Positions 42,304 to 50,297 of a DNA stretch of 64,000 bases are shown here, piece by piece; the first letter of the stretch is position 1, and every line of letters starts with the position of its first letter. The DNA is from an uncultured Prevotella sp. GTDB taxonomy: Bacteria; Bacteroidota; Bacteroidia; Bacteroidales; Bacteroidaceae. The translations under genes were made by a program, and so were the position numbers. The notes under the pieces are model-generated. The model was not told the origin of the DNA. It ran no database searches and was given only the letters and a program-made list of their open reading frames with translations. The DNA lies in contig CAMHAM010000008.1 in assembly GCA_946183415.1 (NCBI GenBank), positions 25,911-89,910 on the forward strand. Reading direction: 5' to 3'.

Positions 42304-44082
42304 TTAATATCTTAGAACATAGCCAACATTTATTTCCAAAGAATGTAAACGATGTTTGTAGCCACTCATCGCATTTTCACCTGTTTGATAGTACAAAGGT
42401 ATACGGGTGCTTTCCCAAAACTCGTTATTTGCCATATTAGAAAGCTGAATAGCATAATTTGCACTTACTTGGAAACCACGCAATTCGTATGTCAAACCAA
42501 ACTTCAAACCATAATTAAGGCGTTTGAAAGGTGATTTCTCAAACACATTGTCTTCGTCCCAACTATATCCTAGACTTCCACTTGCCTCTACCGTTTTTGT
42601 TAATGTTTGCCATTTCTTAAACAAATCAATATCTGCAGACGCGTGATCAGAACCAGAGAAGGAGCCAAGAGGTGTATCAAAATAAATGGAATTATCATAT
42701 ATATTCTTGGCATATGTATTGCCGCTATATTCTGATGATCCATAGAAATTCATCTTAGCCGACATGTTATACCGTAAGAAAGGGCCTGCATTAACATGTA
42801 AACTGCTCTTCTTTGTTAGTACAAACCTATAGGAAGCCATAACAGTTAGGTCTAACATATGATGTGTGTATTTTTCCTCATAACTATTATTATAAACCGT
42901 GGCATAATTCACCTCACTTGAACTAGACGATACAACTCTGTTTTCAAAAGGATTACTGAAGGTGTTTTTGTATTTGTAGAGCGTATAGTTTAAACCTGCT
43001 ATCAAATAAAGGTTTTTATATAGTCTGATGTCAGCAAACATACCTGCTGTAAATCCTGACAGAGATGAATAGTTTGAATTCTCGCGTGAATCACCTAATG
43101 AGTAGTTGATTGGGCTTCCGGAAAAAGACCCACTAGCACTTGCTGAAACGAAAGGTACAATATATCCTGCTGTAATACCGAAAGACAAGTTTCTTCCACC
43201 AAGGATCCTGTTATAAAATAACGAATCATCCTTGGAGGTAAGTCTTACGGTATGAATTTGGCTATCTCCTTTACTTAAACGTATAATAGTGTCTACAGGA
43301 TAATATTTATTTTTTTCAATATGAACTTTGTAGCTTCCAGGTTTTAATTGATCGCTCTTATAAGGCGATGTACCTGAAAATTGTCCATTGACAAAAATGT
43401 TAAAGTTGTTATCTGGGAGGGTGAACAATGCAAACATTCCAAATAATGGTTCAAGTTTAACATTCTCATTGACTTGATGGTCTCCTAAAATAAAGTCCCC
43501 TTCCTTATCTTCGTATTGTGAAGCCTTAACTATGTAGTGATGTTCACCCTTGTTCATCATAGAAGCGTAGACCCCATTCTGGGTCTGAACTTCCATACCG
43601 TCAATTATGACTGTAGCATCTTCAGGGTTATGGGTCAGAACAAACAATTGGGTCTTTGTATTTATTACATCTGTGGGAGGCGTGTCATAATACTTTAACT
43701 TGAGTTTATAGACCACACCTTCTTCGATAGGTATCTCATACTCATACGTAAGAGAATAGTAACCATCGTGATAAAACTTTAGACTTTTTGCGCCATAGGG
43801 GACATAGAGCCAAACTTCACCAGGATGTTCTTCCTTCTTTACGATGCCAAGCATATCAGGTTTCACTTCAATATCCTTTAATGCTGTTTCGACACGAATG
43901 AGTGCGCAGAGTTTTCCTTCATCATTGTCTCGTACTGGACTTGTTGCACGGGCAGTTAAGTCCGCATCATCTCTGTTGAAATCCAGCACGTCAATTGTCT
44001 TCTGAGCATTCGCAGTTAAGGATAGCCCCCCAAACAAAAATACCATCACAAACTTAAATAGTTTTCTTTCCATAATCATCAT
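42304..44082 (-). CDS. PEGA-domain outer-membrane beta-barrel protein
   Basis: A 592-residue protein with a signal peptide. Residues 30-135 form a beta domain (VLDFNRDDADLTA; WLYVPYGAKSLKFYHDGYY). PEGA-type segments follow at about 150-205 and 215-285 (EDATVIIDGMEV; FNIFVNGQFSGTSPYKSDQL). The last 300 residues are amphipathic strands (LSFGITAGYIVPFVSAS; LYLIAGLNYTLYKYKN) ending in INVGYVLRY, as expected for a barrel. PEGA domains usually bind cell-surface or peptidoglycan partners. It is the second gene of the operon and a likely outer-membrane scaffold. Confidence 0.75.
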   Translation of the reverse strand: MMIMERKLFKFVMVFLFGGLSLTANAQKTIDVLDFNRDDADLTARATSPVRDNDEGKLCALIRVETALKDIEVKPDMLGIVKKEEHPGEVWLYVPYGAKSLKFYHDGYYSLTYEYEIPIEEGVVYKLKLKYYDTPPTDVINTKTQLFVLTHNPEDATVIIDGMEVQTQNGVYASMMNKGEHHYIVKASQYEDKEGDFILGDHQVNENVKLEPLFGMFALFTLPDNNFNIFVNGQFSGTSPYKSDQLKPGSYKVHIEKNKYYPVDTIIRLSKGDSQIHTVRLTSKDDSLFYNRILGGRNLSFGITAGYIVPFVSASASGSFSGSPINYSLGDSRENSNYSSLSGFTAGMFADIRLYKNLYLIAGLNYTLYKYKNTFSNPFENRVVSSSSSEVNYATVYNNSYEEKYTHHMLDLTVMASYRFVLTKKSSLHVNAGPFLRYNMSAKMNFYGSSEYSGNTYAKNIYDNSIYFDTPLGSFSGSDHASADIDLFKKWQTLTKTVEASGSLGYSWDEDNVFEKSPFKRLNYGLKFGLTYELRGFQVSANYAIQLSNMANNEFWESTRIPLYYQTGENAMSGYKHRLHSLEINVGYVLRY

Positions 44083-44098
44083 ATTTTTAGTTATTGAG

Positions 44099-45973
44099 TT
44101 ATTCTCCCGTAAAGTCAGTTATTTTCAAACGTCCGTCTCTTACATTTGGATTATTGTCAGGTTGCCATGCCCTAACATGAATTAGCGGTTCTCCAGGTTT
44201 TGAGAAGTCAATTAGTAGGAATAAATACCCAGTATCTCCATAAGTAGAGGAATAATATGTTTGATTTATCTGAATACCGTACATATTGGTATAAGTACCT
44301 GAACGTCTAATCTTATTGTCAGCAAAATGAATATTGATATACTCATTGCTCATAAAGCATCGTTCTAAGTTCCTTATATATTGTTCCTTTGTCTGGCGGG
44401 TATATTTCACATATTCCGTCCTCACTGGAAATTCCCTCCGACCAATGCTTTTCACGATAGAGCCAGTTATTATCAGAGCATCATCGGAGAAAATGCTTCT
44501 GATATAATCAAGTCGTTTCAAGGCATAGGCAGTCTTATATGTTTCAAGAAAGTGAACCATTACCATCCGCGCCTCTTCACTCCACGGACCTCGTTGCATA
44601 ATGTCATCTACAGCCGTTTTTTCTAATCCAAATGCCACCTCACAGACTTTTCCGTTTTCATCAAGATAGAATACAACGTTTTCAACAAAGGTTCTCTTGT
44701 TTCCCCCGAATGTAAAACTCATGGGAAAGCTACGACAGACCATTCCTTTGCCGTTAGGGGTGAATTGTACTTCTGGAGATCTGAGAAGTTTAGCATCACC
44801 ATATTTTATAAGTTTGGAAAACATATCCCATCCTTCTGAAGTGAAATATTGTTCCAAGCCAGAATAGTCTCTATTAGCTATTCCTTTCTCAATGGTATCC
44901 ATCGTCGAAGAATAAACATGTATTGACTGTCCTGTTGTAGCAAAGCCTTTCAAGGCTGGGCTTGGTTTTTGAATAGATTCTCCTTCATATACGACCATAG
45001 CATACTCTCTACTATCAGAATTTACACACTGGCTTGCATCTACATCTAGCATAGCTGCCCTAAAGGGAACGGGGTCTAAAGATTCTATCACACTACGGAG
45101 CTCTGGCTGTATGTTTGCCTCATCGCGAAATTCGTATTCAGCTTTAATCTTGAGTTTTTTCAGTTTTGCATTAGAAGGCACTAATAGTTCACCAACTCCA
45201 TCCTTTGCCGAGAATAATTCTGAAGAAATCTTTCCGTCTGTATACTTGTAATTGAAATTAGTAACTGGCTTATCTTTGTATAGAACAGAAAGATACAAAC
45301 GTTGTGAATGACCTTCTTTTTCTAAAGAAACTGCTTTAACTTTCACATTCTCCAAGATATTATTTACTCTCTCACGAACATCAATCATCATATTTTGCTC
45401 TTCATAATCTTTAGTGATTGTTTCCAGGTCTCCGTCTGGACAACTACGAAGAAGAGCCAGTGACCAATAGAAATCTTGAAGTGCATCACCTATTTTGCCT
45501 TCTTTTTCGCGATCAATGGCATCCTTTGCCCATTTCTTTGCCATATTGATACGGCGCTGGAACATTTTTTCCAAATCGCTATTGCTTATATAACGATATA
45601 TCACATACTTACCATGGTCTTTGGCTACATATTCTTTAACATTATCAAGTCTAGTGGAGGAATAGGTTTTAATTATCTTCTCCATCTGCCCCTTCGACTT
45701 CTTTCCATCTTTATTAGTGAGGACAAAGTCGAATCGGGTTTCTACATCTGTTGAGATCTTGCCAACCAGATCACCCATCGCCACTTGACGTGCATGATCC
45801 ATCGACTCACTCATACCCATGCCGATGATATAGTCGCCGCTTTTCTGAATCTTAGCCCATTCTTTAGAAGATAATGCCTGAGAAAACACACCTAAAGAAG
45901 AAGCCAACAGCCAAACAGTCAGAGATAACCGAGTGAAAGCATTTTTGTCAAAAGATAGTATTTTAGTTATCAT
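44099..45973 (-). CDS. LPP20-domain secreted protein, first gene of the operon
   Basis: A 624-residue protein with a signal peptide (hydrophobic core LSLTVWLLASSLGVF). Immediately after cleavage comes an LPP20-type domain: WAKIQKSGDYIIGMGMS, then SMDHARQVAMGDLVGKIS. The next 150 residues are helical, then several beta domains follow, with DYSGLEQYFTSEGW and a final SNTF2-like stretch (about 480-600). In-frame ATGs also exist at 46009 and 45988; I chose 45973 because it leaves a compact signal peptide. Its LPP20 part is the long-form relative of the small proteins later in the operon. The function is unknown. Confidence 0.65.
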   Translation of the reverse strand: MITKILSFDKNAFTRLSLTVWLLASSLGVFSQALSSKEWAKIQKSGDYIIGMGMSESMDHARQVAMGDLVGKISTDVETRFDFVLTNKDGKKSKGQMEKIIKTYSSTRLDNVKEYVAKDHGKYVIYRYISNSDLEKMFQRRINMAKKWAKDAIDREKEGKIGDALQDFYWSLALLRSCPDGDLETITKDYEEQNMMIDVRERVNNILENVKVKAVSLEKEGHSQRLYLSVLYKDKPVTNFNYKYTDGKISSELFSAKDGVGELLVPSNAKLKKLKIKAEYEFRDEANIQPELRSVIESLDPVPFRAAMLDVDASQCVNSDSREYAMVVYEGESIQKPSPALKGFATTGQSIHVYSSTMDTIEKGIANRDYSGLEQYFTSEGWDMFSKLIKYGDAKLLRSPEVQFTPNGKGMVCRSFPMSFTFGGNKRTFVENVVFYLDENGKVCEVAFGLEKTAVDDIMQRGPWSEEARMVMVHFLETYKTAYALKRLDYIRSIFSDDALIITGSIVKSIGRREFPVRTEYVKYTRQTKEQYIRNLERCFMSNEYINIHFADNKIRRSGTYTNMYGIQINQTYYSSTYGDTGYLFLLIDFSKPGEPLIHVRAWQPDNNPNVRDGRLKITDFTGE

Positions 45974-46043
45974 TTCTGCTTTTATCATCTTGCTTGTGAC
46001 ACCTCTCACAAACCTTGTTTTAGATTAGTTCTCCTTAGTATAC

Positions 46044-46315
46044 AAAAAAGGCGTAGGTGCTGTTCTCTGCCCATCCTGGACTCACAGGCCTTCGCATTGC
46101 CCAAATCACACAGGATAGACAACGCAGTTAGCCCACGCCAGAACGAACTATATATAATAAGGTATATAGAAACGCTCCACGTAGACGCTTCGGTTGTCAT
46201 CTGCCTGCTGTGATTTTACGGAGTTGCGAAGTTCGTGAGTCACAACGACAGACGTTCGAAAACGTCTTTCTCATATATAAGACCGCCCACCGCCCATAGC
46301 TGGACTAACTGAGCG
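46044..46315 (-). ncRNA. Structured RNA: terminator-ended leader of the operon or independent sRNA
   Basis: Between a -7 element (46322) and the first operon gene there is a 270-nt minus-strand stretch with several strong pairings. GGCGTGGG (46132-46139) pairs with CCTACGCC (46050-46057), directly followed by six T, like a terminator. Inside it CTATCCTG pairs with CAGGATGG. AGACGTT/AACGTCT (46250-46267) closes a TTCG tetraloop on the minus strand. A two-part long-range helix joins 46225-46241 to 46079-46096, with 7+7 paired bases. I cannot assign it to a known RNA family. Confidence 0.45.
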
Positions 46316-46321
46316 ATGTTG

Positions 46322-46353
46322 CAAAGATAAAGAGTTTTTGGGAAATAAACAAG
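46322..46353 (-). promoter_or_regulatory. Probable promoter of the 15-gene operon / leader RNA
   Basis: Minus-strand TATCTTTG (46322-46329) lies 20 nt from CTTG (46350-46353), a one-base variant of the -33 TTTG. It is the only good promoter seen upstream of the operon. The stretch 46354-46498 is AT-rich and shows nothing else. Confidence 0.55.
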
Positions 46354-46498
46354 AAAATATTAAGAAAAAAAGAAAAAACGTCCAAAATTGATTATATCGT
46401 GGACAAAAACTGATTCCATATACGCGCGCACCTTAAAATATAAGTATATCTTGAAAAAACAGGAAGATGCAAGTCTGTGGTAATGTTAACTCTTCATC

Positions 46499-46954
46499 CT
46501 ACCACAGGTAATCCTCAACATACTCGAGGAATCTGGGTTCCTCTGTCCAACCGTAGTTTTTCAGAGTCTGACGGACATAGCGTTCTACGTCAGGGGTGAG
46601 CGGGCGAGTGCCGTTGTGGTATTCGTAGTAACGCTTGCGGGAGTAGACATTAATCAGGTGGTTCTTGATGGCGCGTTCCATACGGCCTGGCATGTCGTAA
46701 TAGATCGTAGACAACTTGACGGGCATGCGGATGACCTCGTCTTTGCGAAACAAGGGACAGCCTTCACGCTGCATCTGCGGATTGCAAAGGTTGACGCAGG
46801 TGATATAGAGGCGCTCCTTTGGTTTGTAACTGGCGAGTAGGCTGTGGAGACAATGCTCACGAAGCGGACAAGTCGTGCTGAAGCAGGCCTCATAGTTGTC
46901 TGCCTTCTCTGCGAAGATCTCTTCGCGGGTCTTTTGCGTATCTTTCTTTTCCAT
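46499..46954 (-). CDS. DUF6078-like cysteine-containing protein
   Basis: A 151-residue cytoplasmic protein, without signal peptide, that I associate with the Bacteroidetes DUF6078 group. It carries a run of cysteines, CFSTTCPLREHC, then CVNLCNPQ and GCPLFRK, which suggests a metal-binding site. A basic and Tyr-rich C-terminal half follows (NVYSRKRYYEYHNGTRPLTP). A longer frame to 47020 exists, but the promoter lies at 46960-46991, leaving ATG 46954 as the start with almost no leader. It is divergent from the primase gene across the repeat region. Confidence 0.7.
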   Translation of the reverse strand: MEKKDTQKTREEIFAEKADNYEACFSTTCPLREHCLHSLLASYKPKERLYITCVNLCNPQMQREGCPLFRKDEVIRMPVKLSTIYYDMPGRMERAIKNHLINVYSRKRYYEYHNGTRPLTPDVERYVRQTLKNYGWTEEPRFLEYVEDYLW

Positions 46955-46959
46955 GGGTG

Positions 46960-46991
46960 CAAAGGTAATCATTTTGTTGGAGATAAACAAA
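46960..46991 (-). promoter_or_regulatory. Promoter adjoining a start codon (possible leaderless mRNA)
   Basis: Minus-strand TTTG (46988-46991), a 20-nt spacer and TACCTTTG (46960-46967). Only five bases separate the -7 element from ATG 46952-46954, so transcription should begin at or next to the start codon. Confidence 0.75.
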
Positions 46992-47020
46992 CAATTCTCA
47001 ATAAAAAAAGTAAAAAGCAC

Positions 47021-47442
47021 TATACATTCCTACATAAATCATGTATCATGCTTAATTCCAAAAACTTACACAATGTATAGAGCATATATAGTATGATGCA
47101 TCTATACATCATTTCCATCAAAAGCAGGCAATTTTAGACAACAATTACATCTAACCATCTGAAATACAATATGTTTCTGTTTTGTTTCTTTAATGGAAAC
47201 AAATTGTTTCATTAAGGGAAACAAGTTGTTTCTATTAGGGAAACAAAATGTTTCCACATGTGATACATCTAGCGAAACAATCACATTTAAGTTTATCCAA
47301 AGCGCATATTTCAAGCCAAATATGGGGTGATTCAGGGGCAATATGCCGTCAGTTGTGTATAGACGATGTATAGCTATAGCCTCTATACATTGTGTATTTT
47401 ACTTATTTTCAATAGCTTATAGAGATAATGTAGGAATGTATA
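47021..47442. repeat. Symmetric inverted-repeat region between DUF6078 and primase genes
   Basis: Two nested perfect 15-bp inverted repeats frame the region: TATACATTCCTACAT (47021-47035) with its complement at 47428-47442, and ACACAATGTATAGAG (47068-47082) with its complement at 47381-47395. The core TGTATAG/CTATACA occurs seven times (near 47020, 47074, 47102, 47356, 47367, 47383, 47437). A 22-bp tandem array lies almost exactly in the middle. The region has no plausible reading frame. Confidence 0.8.
47182..47255. repeat. Three tandem 22-bp dyad repeats (TTGTTTC...GAAACAA)
   Basis: Three contiguous 22-bp units start at 47182, 47204 and 47226. Each has the form TTGTTTC, 6-8 bases, then GAAACAA, and a partial fourth starts at 47248. 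Each unit is palindromic. The period equals that of the unrelated array at 4357-4415. Confidence 0.85.
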
Positions 47443-47481
47443 GGCAAATTGCAATTTTCAAACGAAAAAGTTTCAAAAACA

Positions 47482-47513
47482 TTTGGATAACATCGATATT
47501 ATTTGTAACTTTG
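47482..47513 (+). promoter_or_regulatory. Promoter of the primase-helicase gene
   Basis: TTTG (47482-47485), a 20-nt spacer and TAACTTTG (47506-47513), 12 bp before the start codon. Confidence 0.88.
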
Positions 47514-47525
47514 TAGCCGTTTATA

Positions 47526-49691
47526 ATGCTTACAACGAAAATGACGAAGATTACTCTTATCAAGAACTATCGCAACACGATGACACTCAGGCAGATGGAG
47601 ATGCCAGAGGTGGTACAGATGATTCAGGAAGAGGCGTACAACGAGCAGTGCAAACAGCTGCGCGACGTCTATCCGTTGGTGGAGGTGCGCCAGATGTACG
47701 ACGCCATGGATGGCCTGCTGCATCTCTACACGAAGGACATCCCCAAGGTATGCTTCTCGTCGCAGATGGAGAACAGGAACAAGCAGCGCATCATGAGAGC
47801 CTACAACGGACTGGTGCTGCTCGAGGTGAACAACCTCGCTGGTTTCGAGGAGGCTGAAGCCGTCCGTAAGGGAGCGGCCCAGATTCCCCATACCCTTCTG
47901 ACGTTCGTTGGTGCCAGCGGACGCAGCGTGAAGATCGTCTGCCGAGGAGAGCTGTTCGATGGCGGACTGCCTGAAAACGATGATGACATCAGCCGTTTCC
48001 ACACGAACCTCTACGAGAAAGCCCGTGTGGCCTACAACATGCAGTTGGGCGTAACCATCGAGAAACTGGAGCCCACGCTCGACAGAGACTGCTATGTCAG
48101 TTGCGATGCGAACCTATACTATAATTCTTCGGCACAGCCCTTCTACACCGATTGCTCTGATGTGACGAAGGCCGTGCAGCCTGTGACGCTCTATGCCGAG
48201 AAGCAGGACAGGCTGATGCCTGGCATCGACAACTCACACGCGATGAACCTTATCTATGAGTATTGCCTCTCGAAGGCCTACGACGACGTGGTGGGCATCA
48301 CTGAGGAGGAAGGCCGCACGCATCTGATACTCACGCGACTGGCAGGGTATTGTCAGGAGTCAGGGCTCGCGATGGCTGTGGCTCAGCGTTTTACGATGTT
48401 CAGTCATTCGCTGGGTCGTGAGCCCGATGTAGTGAAGAAGGTGTTTGAGAATGCCTATCGTGATGAGCACGAGAAGAAATACCGTCAGCGCAAGAACATC
48501 ACCCACCCGATGAAGCACATCCCGGCAGAAACACTGATGATGATGAAGGTGGACATGTTCCTCAATGCCAACTACGAACTGCGCAAGAACGTGATGCGAG
48601 GAGTAGCGGAATACCGTCTGCGCACGGGCTACGGCTTCAGCTATCAGGATCTGACGGAGGAGGCCCGCAATTCCATCACGATGAAGGCACTATCGCAAGG
48701 CGTGAAGTGCTGGGACAAGGACATCAACCGCTACGTGAACTCCAATGACATCCAGCTCTACGAACCCATGACGGATTTTCTGGACCATCTGCCCAAGTGG
48801 GACGGTAAGGATCGCGTGGAGCCATTGGCCCGTCGCATCAAGACTGATTACAAAGAGTGGCCTTACCTTTTCCATATCTGGATGCGCTCAATGGTGGCGA
48901 TGTGGCGAGGTAAGGGACAACTGACAGGCAACGCGCTCGTACCTATTCTTATAGGGCGTCAGGGCTGTGGCAAGACCTCGTTCTGTCGCATCCTGCTGCC
49001 CAGAGACCAGCGTGAGTATTACAACGACCGCATCAACTTCAAGAACGAGCACGACCTGAATCTGGGACTGACATCCTTCGCGCTGATCAATCTCGACGAG
49101 TTCGACAAGATCACCCAGCGGCAGCAGATTGTGCTGAAGTATCTCGTATCGACCTCCGATCTGAAGTATCGCCCGCCCTACGGCAAGGCCTATTCGAGCC
49201 ATCGCCGCTATGCCTCGTTCATCGGCACCACCAATGAGAGTACGCCACTAACGGATCCCAGTGGCAGCCGACGGTTCATCTGTGTGAACGTGGAGGGTGA
49301 CATCGATTTCGAGACACCCATCGACTATCCTCAGCTCTATGCGCAACTGGAGTACGAGGTATCGCAGCAACGGCTTCGTTACCATCTGACTCGCGAAGAA
49401 GAGCATGCCCTAATGGAACATAACCTCCGTTATCAGAAGCTGAGTCAGCTGGGTGAGCAACTGCTTTCACTCTATGAGAAGCCTACAGGCACCTCAGAGG
49501 CCAACCCAGACGGCGGCAAGTGGATGACGCTCAAGGACATATCAGCCCGATTGAAGAAAGTCTTCAAGAGTGCCTACACAGAAGACGAGGGTGCCTACAT
49601 CAAAATCGGCAACTTCCTCAATCGCCCCGAATACAAGTTCGAGAGCGACCGCAAAGCCTTCGGCATGGTGTATTGGGTGAAGGAGAGATAA
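47526..49691 (+). CDS. VirE-family primase-helicase (BT4734-like N-terminus, DUF3874-like C-terminus)
   Basis: A 721-residue protein of the class found on Bacteroidetes mobile elements. The N-terminal third (LLEVNNLAGFEEAEAVRKG, LLTFVGASGRSVKIVCRG) matches the BT4734/VirE N-terminal primase-like domain. The central VirE helicase part has Walker A GRQGCGKTS (about 477-485), Walker B FALINLDEFDK and arginine-finger-like GTTNESTPL. The C-terminal region fits a DUF3874/winged-helix end. Such proteins prime or unwind element DNA. No integrase, relaxase or phage genes are nearby, so it is an orphan. The adjacent repeat region may be its target. The ATG at 47541 is an alternative start. Confidence 0.85.
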   Translation: MLTTKMTKITLIKNYRNTMTLRQMEMPEVVQMIQEEAYNEQCKQLRDVYPLVEVRQMYDAMDGLLHLYTKDIPKVCFSSQMENRNKQRIMRAYNGLVLLEVNNLAGFEEAEAVRKGAAQIPHTLLTFVGASGRSVKIVCRGELFDGGLPENDDDISRFHTNLYEKARVAYNMQLGVTIEKLEPTLDRDCYVSCDANLYYNSSAQPFYTDCSDVTKAVQPVTLYAEKQDRLMPGIDNSHAMNLIYEYCLSKAYDDVVGITEEEGRTHLILTRLAGYCQESGLAMAVAQRFTMFSHSLGREPDVVKKVFENAYRDEHEKKYRQRKNITHPMKHIPAETLMMMKVDMFLNANYELRKNVMRGVAEYRLRTGYGFSYQDLTEEARNSITMKALSQGVKCWDKDINRYVNSNDIQLYEPMTDFLDHLPKWDGKDRVEPLARRIKTDYKEWPYLFHIWMRSMVAMWRGKGQLTGNALVPILIGRQGCGKTSFCRILLPRDQREYYNDRINFKNEHDLNLGLTSFALINLDEFDKITQRQQIVLKYLVSTSDLKYRPPYGKAYSSHRRYASFIGTTNESTPLTDPSGSRRFICVNVEGDIDFETPIDYPQLYAQLEYEVSQQRLRYHLTREEEHALMEHNLRYQKLSQLGEQLLSLYEKPTGTSEANPDGGKWMTLKDISARLKKVFKSAYTEDEGAYIKIGNFLNRPEYKFESDRKAFGMVYWVKER

Positions 49692-49727
49692 AGAGCGGAT
49701 GTGTCGCATTGGGGACACATCCGCTCT
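49692..49727. terminator. Hairpin between primase and Hsp20 genes
   Basis: A perfect 14-bp stem (49692-49705 with 49714-49727) with an 8-nt loop, between convergent genes. The T runs are weak on both sides, but the stem is very stable. Confidence 0.7.
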
Positions 49728-49756
49728 GAATTAAACCAACCCAAAAAACTTTCAAC

Positions 49757-50182
49757 TTATGCGATGTCAATCTGGCGCGATACCTTGACTTTCTCTTCGA
49801 CGATCTTCGGGAGCTCTACGGTGAGAACACCATGCTCGACCTTGGCTGAGATGTCCTCCTTCTTTACATCGTCAGGCAGAATCAGCGTCTGCTCGAACTT
49901 TGAGTAAGAGAACTCACGACGCAGATAGCGGGTGTTCTTGTCCTCATCCTTCTTCTCGTTCTTGCTCTCCATCTTGATGATCAGGTTACCCTCATCATTG
50001 ATATGCACATTGAAGTCCTCCTTTTTCATGCCCGGTGCAGCCAACTCTACGGTATAGGCCTTGTCACTTTCTTTCACATTGATAGCGGGAGCCGTGCAGT
50101 TTGCCTTCGGCATAAAATCTGTATCAAACAAATCATTGAATACACTGGGAATCCAACTGTTACTTCTCATTACTGGCATCAT
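49757..50182 (-). CDS. Small heat-shock protein Hsp20/IbpA family
   Basis: A 141-residue ATP-independent holdase chaperone. The alpha-crystallin domain spans about residues 33-130: AYTVELAAPGMKKEDFNVHI, LRREFSYSKFEQTLILPDDV and AKVEHGVLTVELPK (the conserved G-x-L). The start is ATG 50182, one of two adjacent ATGs. Unusually for this phylum, a strong Shine-Dalgarno AGGAGGT lies 7 nt upstream, implying high translation on demand. A 9-bp dyad lies further upstream and could bind a stress regulator. Confidence 0.95.
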   Translation of the reverse strand: MMPVMRSNSWIPSVFNDLFDTDFMPKANCTAPAINVKESDKAYTVELAAPGMKKEDFNVHINDEGNLIIKMESKNEKKDEDKNTRYLRREFSYSKFEQTLILPDDVKKEDISAKVEHGVLTVELPKIVEEKVKVSRQIDIA

Positions 50183-50189
50183 AATCTTT

Positions 50190-50196
50190 ACCTCCT
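50190..50196 (-). promoter_or_regulatory. Strong Shine-Dalgarno sequence of the Hsp20 gene
   Basis: AGGAGGT on the minus strand, 7 nt from the ATG. Most other genes in the window lack such a site. Confidence 0.8.
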
Positions 50197-50219
50197 AATT
50201 CTATCTTTAAATGGTTATA

Positions 50220-50268
50220 CATGTTATCTTTTTTAGTGATTACCTTTCGGCTTTCACACGATAACATG
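50220..50268. promoter_or_regulatory. 9-bp dyad upstream of the Hsp20 gene
   Basis: CATGTTATC (50220-50228) and GATAACATG (50260-50268) form a perfect inverted repeat with a 31-nt spacer. It is not the CIRCE sequence. No clear TAnnTTTG element is seen here, so an alternative sigma factor is possible. Confidence 0.4.
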
Positions 50269-50297
50269 CAAGTAAAATGCCAATAGGAATTTTCGTG

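Noticed and set aside
28246..46009. Cytoplasmic anti-phage system built around a caspase effector
   Set aside because: Almost all products, including the caspase, carry signal peptides, which places them outside the cytoplasm where phage sensing of that kind does not occur.
46006..46200. 64-codon open frame in the operon leader
   Set aside because: It crosses the structured RNA and terminator-like stem and has no recognisable features.
46044..46315. Assignment of the structured leader to 6S RNA or RNase P RNA
   Set aside because: The closing stems and conserved loops of those RNAs could not be recognised, so it is left unclassified.
47182..47255. CRISPR array before the primase gene
   Set aside because: The 22-bp units are contiguous, without spacers, and lie inside a larger inverted-repeat structure.
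47526..49691. Prophage or integrative element
   Set aside because: Only the VirE-type gene is present; there are no integrase, relaxase, capsid or mobilisation genes nearby.
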